Shown: positions 5,721 through 7,439 of the stretch, one piece after another | Layout: every line of letters begins with the position of its first letter | Numbering within the stretch: position 1 is the stretch's first letter | From: Holophagaceae bacterium UBA706 | Lineage (GTDB): Bacteria > Acidobacteriota > Holophagae > Holophagales > Holophagaceae | Reading direction: 5' to 3' | DNA: 7,439 bases | NCBI GenBank assembly: GCA_002298155.1 | Contig: DBME01000435.1 | Location: 6,398-13,836 of the forward strand | Notes under the pieces: model-generated | Database searches by the model: none | Seen by the model: the letters and a program-made list of their open reading frames with translations, nothing else | Told to the model about the DNA's origin: nothing | Made by a program: the position numbers and the translations under genes

Positions 5721-5749
5721 CGGGGAGCTTCACGCCTCCCGGAGGTCCC

Positions 5750-5854
5750 ATGCGCAACCTGCTCCGCGGCATCGCCGCCCTACTGGCGGGTTTCATCACG
5801 CCCGGCGCCCCCATGTTGACCGTCGAAACCCCCTTGCCCCGGACGACCCGTTGA
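5750..5854 (+). CDS. 34-aa small ORF coupled to the secreted protein gene
   Basis: A short frame starting at the ATG at 5750 with a strong GGAGG (5741-5745) four bases ahead. It encodes 34 residues beginning MRNLLRGIAALLAGFITPGAP, a basic start and a hydrophobic stretch of about 13 residues, then a polar tail with several Thr and Pro. Its stop (TGA, 5852-5854) overlaps the TTG start of the next gene (5851-5853) as TTGA, an arrangement typical of translational coupling. The Shine-Dalgarno and overlap argue that it is translated, either as a leader that delivers ribosomes to the poorly signalled TTG start or as a small membrane or exported peptide. It is too short to recognise by family. Length and coding statistics cannot prove it. 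Confidence 0.5.
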   Translation: MRNLLRGIAALLAGFITPGAPMLTVETPLPRTTR

Positions 5855-6450
5855 AACTCCCCCTCGCCCCCCTTTTCCTCCTGGCATGCACGGCCCTTTC
5901 CGCCCAGGCCACCCCGGCCTGGACCTTCTGGATCGAGCAGAACGGCGTCATCCAGCGCGGCCCCGCCATCCGTCTGAAGCGGGCCCCCTTCACCTTCCAT
6001 TTCAAGGGTCTGCCCGAGAACGACTTCGGGGTCGCCGCCACGGTCAAGGCCGAGGAACTGCCGGACTTCGACCACCTGGAAGCGGTCTTCCGGGTCGGGA
6101 ACGGGCTCCTGGTGGACCAGCCCAACACGAAGATCTCCGTCAGCGACGAGGGGATCGTGGCCAAAGGCTGGAGTTCCTGGAACATGTGGGCGTGGCACGG
6201 CCCCGAGGAGAAGGAGTTCATCTCCGGCTTCCAGAAGCGGACCCCGAACAAGGACGGGAGCATCACCTACACCCGGCGCATCGACCAGCTGTGCGTGGAC
6301 GACGGCACCAAGGACGCGTGCACGCCGGTGGCCACGTCGGAGTTCACCAAGGTCTACCTGATCATCACCCGCATCCCCTTCGTGAAGGAAGGCGGGCTGA
6401 AGGCCACCCGTTGGCTCGAACCCGTGCGGGTGACGCTCACCTTCGAGTAG
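5851..6450 (+). CDS. Secreted protein of unknown function (199 aa)
   Basis: The frame is open far upstream, but the sequence before 5851 is GC-rich intergenic sequence lacking signals. The TTG at 5851 gives a normal signal peptide (MKLPLAPLFLLACTALSAQA, cleavage expected after the A-x-A at 18-20) and couples to the small ORF via TTGA. A lipoprotein reading (C13 preceded by LLA) is possible but the leader would be short. The mature part is about 179 residues, rich in aromatic residues (WTFWIEQ at the start, GWSSWNMWAWHGPEE near 106-120) and beta-type segments, with two cysteines (C148, C157, LCVDDGTKDAC) that could form a disulfide in the periplasm. The end, LIITRIPFVKEGG then LEPVRVTLTFE, looks like a final beta strand and suits an all-beta domain. 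I do not recognise the family. No homologue can be named from sequence alone. Confidence 0.7.
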   Translation: MKLPLAPLFLLACTALSAQATPAWTFWIEQNGVIQRGPAIRLKRAPFTFHFKGLPENDFGVAATVKAEELPDFDHLEAVFRVGNGLLVDQPNTKISVSDEGIVAKGWSSWNMWAWHGPEEKEFISGFQKRTPNKDGSITYTRRIDQLCVDDGTKDACTPVATSEFTKVYLIITRIPFVKEGGLKATRWLEPVRVTLTFE

Positions 6451-6523
6451 CACCGGAGGCCTCCAGCCGCCCGGAAGCTCCAAAGAGAGCGCGAATAGAC
6501 CAATCGAAGTTTGCCCTGTTAAA

Positions 6524-6607
6524 TCTGAATTCAGAGTGCTTATACAAAGCGGCCGATCCGTGTTCGCGAACCGGCCGCCTGATCCTGAATTCCATTACCC
6601 AGGTAAT
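6524..6607. repeat. Three dyad symmetries between convergent genes
   Basis: TCTGAATTCAGA (6524-6535) is a perfect 12-base palindrome. GCGGCCG (6549-6555) pairs with CGGCCGC (6572-6578) around a 16-base loop. ATTACC (6594-6599) pairs with GGTAAT (6602-6607). They lie in the AT-richer gap between two convergent stops, where a bidirectional terminator is expected. The middle one could be such a stem, with only a short T-rich stretch (CTTTG) after it on the minus strand. Confidence 0.4.
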
Positions 6608-6630
6608 CCCTTCGCCTCACCGCCCGGTTT

Positions 6631-7347
6631 TCAAGCGTGGCGCTCCTCCAGCGCCGTGGCGTTGGGGAACAGGATGTGGCTCTCCAGATAGATGTGAAGG
6701 TGCAGGTCCTCCTCGAGGCTGCGCAGGCCCAGGTACAGGGACCGGAAACTGCCGCAGGCATCCTCAGGCAGGGTGAAGTCGTGGGTCAGCTCGCGGATCT
6801 CCCGCAGGATCTCCCCGGCGGCCTCGTGCTCGCTCTGCATGACGGCGATGGGGCCCCGCACGGTGCCGAAGCAGGCGTCGCAGGTGGAGGCGCCGGCCTC
6901 GAGCTTGCGGATGTAGGGGAAGAGGATCTGCTCCTCCTTCTCCAGGTGCGGCATCAGGTCGGCCCGCAGGCTTTCGAAGAGACGCCCCACCCGCACCAGC
7001 TCGGGATGGTTGGGGCCGTGGACCCGGGCCACCTTCTCCATGAGGGGGGCCACCCGGCCCAGCTCGTCCCGGGTGAAGGTGTGGTGCGTGGCCTCGATGT
7101 GGGCGATGAGGTCCGTGAGGGAACCCGCGGCCAGGGTGGCGGGGTCCAGGGGGGCCGCGGCGGGGGCTTCCAGCTCGGCCAGACGGGGCAGCATCTCCTC
7201 CACCGCCACGCCGGCCTGGGCGCAGGCCTCGGCGAGGCTCCGGTGGCCTCCGCAGCAGTAGTCGATGTTGCGGCTCTCGAAGAGCCTCATGGTGCCGGGG
7301 TTTTCCAGAACGATGTCGCCGATGCGGGTTTGGGAACTGAAGTGCAT
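6631..7347 (-). CDS. ric: RIC-type iron-sulfur cluster repair di-iron protein (YtfE/ScdA/DnrN family)
   Basis: A 238-residue protein, the usual length for RIC. It repairs iron-sulfur clusters damaged by nitric oxide or oxidants, delivering iron from a carboxylate- and histidine-bridged di-iron site, in the cytoplasm. Residues ~1-57 are the ScdA_N (DUF542) domain with YCCGGHRSL (C31, C32). Residues ~77-232 are the hemerythrin-like four-helix bundle. Aligned by eye to E. coli YtfE, all six ligands are present: H89, H134, E138 (HLEKE), H174 (QSEHE), H218 and E222 (HIYLE). EEQILFPYI and ESHILFPNA are the typical helix ends. An extra C-x-x-C (C156, C159) sits in the loop before the GPIAVMQSEH helix, where YtfE has none. 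AGGAGG lies five bases before the ATG. An FNR/DNR-like box upstream suggests control by oxygen limitation or NO. The gene symbol varies (ric, ytfE, scdA, dnrN) by organism. Confidence 0.93.
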   Translation of the reverse strand: MHFSSQTRIGDIVLENPGTMRLFESRNIDYCCGGHRSLAEACAQAGVAVEEMLPRLAELEAPAAAPLDPATLAAGSLTDLIAHIEATHHTFTRDELGRVAPLMEKVARVHGPNHPELVRVGRLFESLRADLMPHLEKEEQILFPYIRKLEAGASTCDACFGTVRGPIAVMQSEHEAAGEILREIRELTHDFTLPEDACGSFRSLYLGLRSLEEDLHLHIYLESHILFPNATALEERHA

Positions 7348-7352
7348 GGTCG

Positions 7353-7358
7353 CCTCCT
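7353..7358 (-). promoter_or_regulatory. Ribosome binding site AGGAGG for the RIC gene
   Basis: AGGAGG on the minus strand five bases before the ATG at 7347, a perfect Shine-Dalgarno sequence fixing the start. Confidence 0.85.
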
Positions 7359-7365
7359 GACGACC

Positions 7366-7371
7366 AATATC
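7366..7371 (-). promoter_or_regulatory. Candidate -10 element GATATT for the RIC gene
   Basis: On the minus strand GATATT matches TATAAT at four of six positions. Its distance from the centre of the FNR/DNR-like box is what a class II activated promoter (box at -41.5) requires. The transcript would then begin near 7359 with a very short leader, which is a point against it. Confidence 0.4.
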
Positions 7372-7393
7372 CGACCATTCCAGTCAGGTAACC

Positions 7394-7407
7394 TTGACCG
7401 GGATCAA
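7394..7407. promoter_or_regulatory. FNR/DNR-like box TTGACCGGGATCAA
   Basis: TTGAC-N4-ATCAA matches the Crp/Fnr-superfamily consensus TTGAT-N4-ATCAA (FNR, DNR, NnrR, and similar HcpR-type sites) at nine of ten positions. It lies 47 bases upstream of the RIC start codon. Regulators of this group activate ric/ytfE-like genes in response to low oxygen or nitric oxide in several bacteria. The regulator here cannot be told from the site alone. Confidence 0.6.
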
Positions 7408-7439
7408 GACTCCGGAATAAATAATGGCCGCGGCGATCG

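Noticed and set aside
5485..5850. Extending the secreted protein upstream to 5485
   Set aside because: The added part is a GC-rich antisense shadow of the minus-strand gene and would bury the signal peptide; the TTG at 5851 gives a proper one.
5533..6483. Antisense frame of 316 codons on the minus strand
   Set aside because: Low-complexity shadow of the secreted-protein gene with no ribosome binding site or recognisable domain.
6490..6610. tRNA remnant or attachment site in the convergent gap
   Set aside because: No cloverleaf, no TTCGA-type T-loop in context and no direct repeats were found.

Overview
The window is a GC-rich bacterial chromosome segment with mostly short, independent genes. 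Strong AGGAG-type ribosome binding sites, several exported proteins with Sec-type signal peptides and a RIC-type hemerythrin protein suggest a Gram-negative, probably facultative or anaerobic organism. The overall style (GC-rich genes, TTG starts, single-gene units) would fit an Acidobacteriota of the Geothrix/Holophaga type, but this is an impression and not a demonstrated assignment.

Left part (1-2303, + strand, visibly less GC-rich than the right part): the 3' part of a gene for a small exported or membrane-anchored protein; a 95-aa muconolactone-isomerase-like (dimeric alpha/beta barrel) protein; a 134-aa DUF3788 protein; a 362-base stretch without a recognisable gene; a gene of the small 'ADP-ribosylation/crystallin J1'-type family interrupted by one in-frame TGA; and, overlapping its end, a small exported protein.

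Middle part (2387-4981, + strand): a 152-aa protein with an N-terminal four-cysteine zinc site and a C-terminal membrane hairpin; a 185-aa cytosolic protein of unknown family; and, overlapping its stop, a 483-aa polytopic membrane protein that ends in a J domain with an intact HPD motif. The last two are probably cotranscribed.

Right part: a minus-strand gene (4991-5596) for a basic-tailed putative zinc-binding protein is convergent with the J-domain gene and divergent from a two-gene + strand unit. That unit is a 34-aa small ORF joined by a TTGA stop/start overlap to a 199-aa secreted protein. A 180-base convergent intergenic region with three dyad symmetries follows. Last is a minus-strand ric/ytfE/scdA-type gene for iron-sulfur cluster repair with all expected di-iron ligands. 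Upstream of it is an FNR/DNR-like box placed as expected for a class II activated promoter, which suggests induction by oxygen limitation or nitric oxide.

No mobile element, CRISPR array, tRNA or rRNA was seen. The most notable observations are the nonsense codon in an otherwise intact gene, the FNR/DNR-like control of the RIC gene, the small ORF with TTGA coupling, and the membrane J-domain protein paired with an unknown cytosolic partner.
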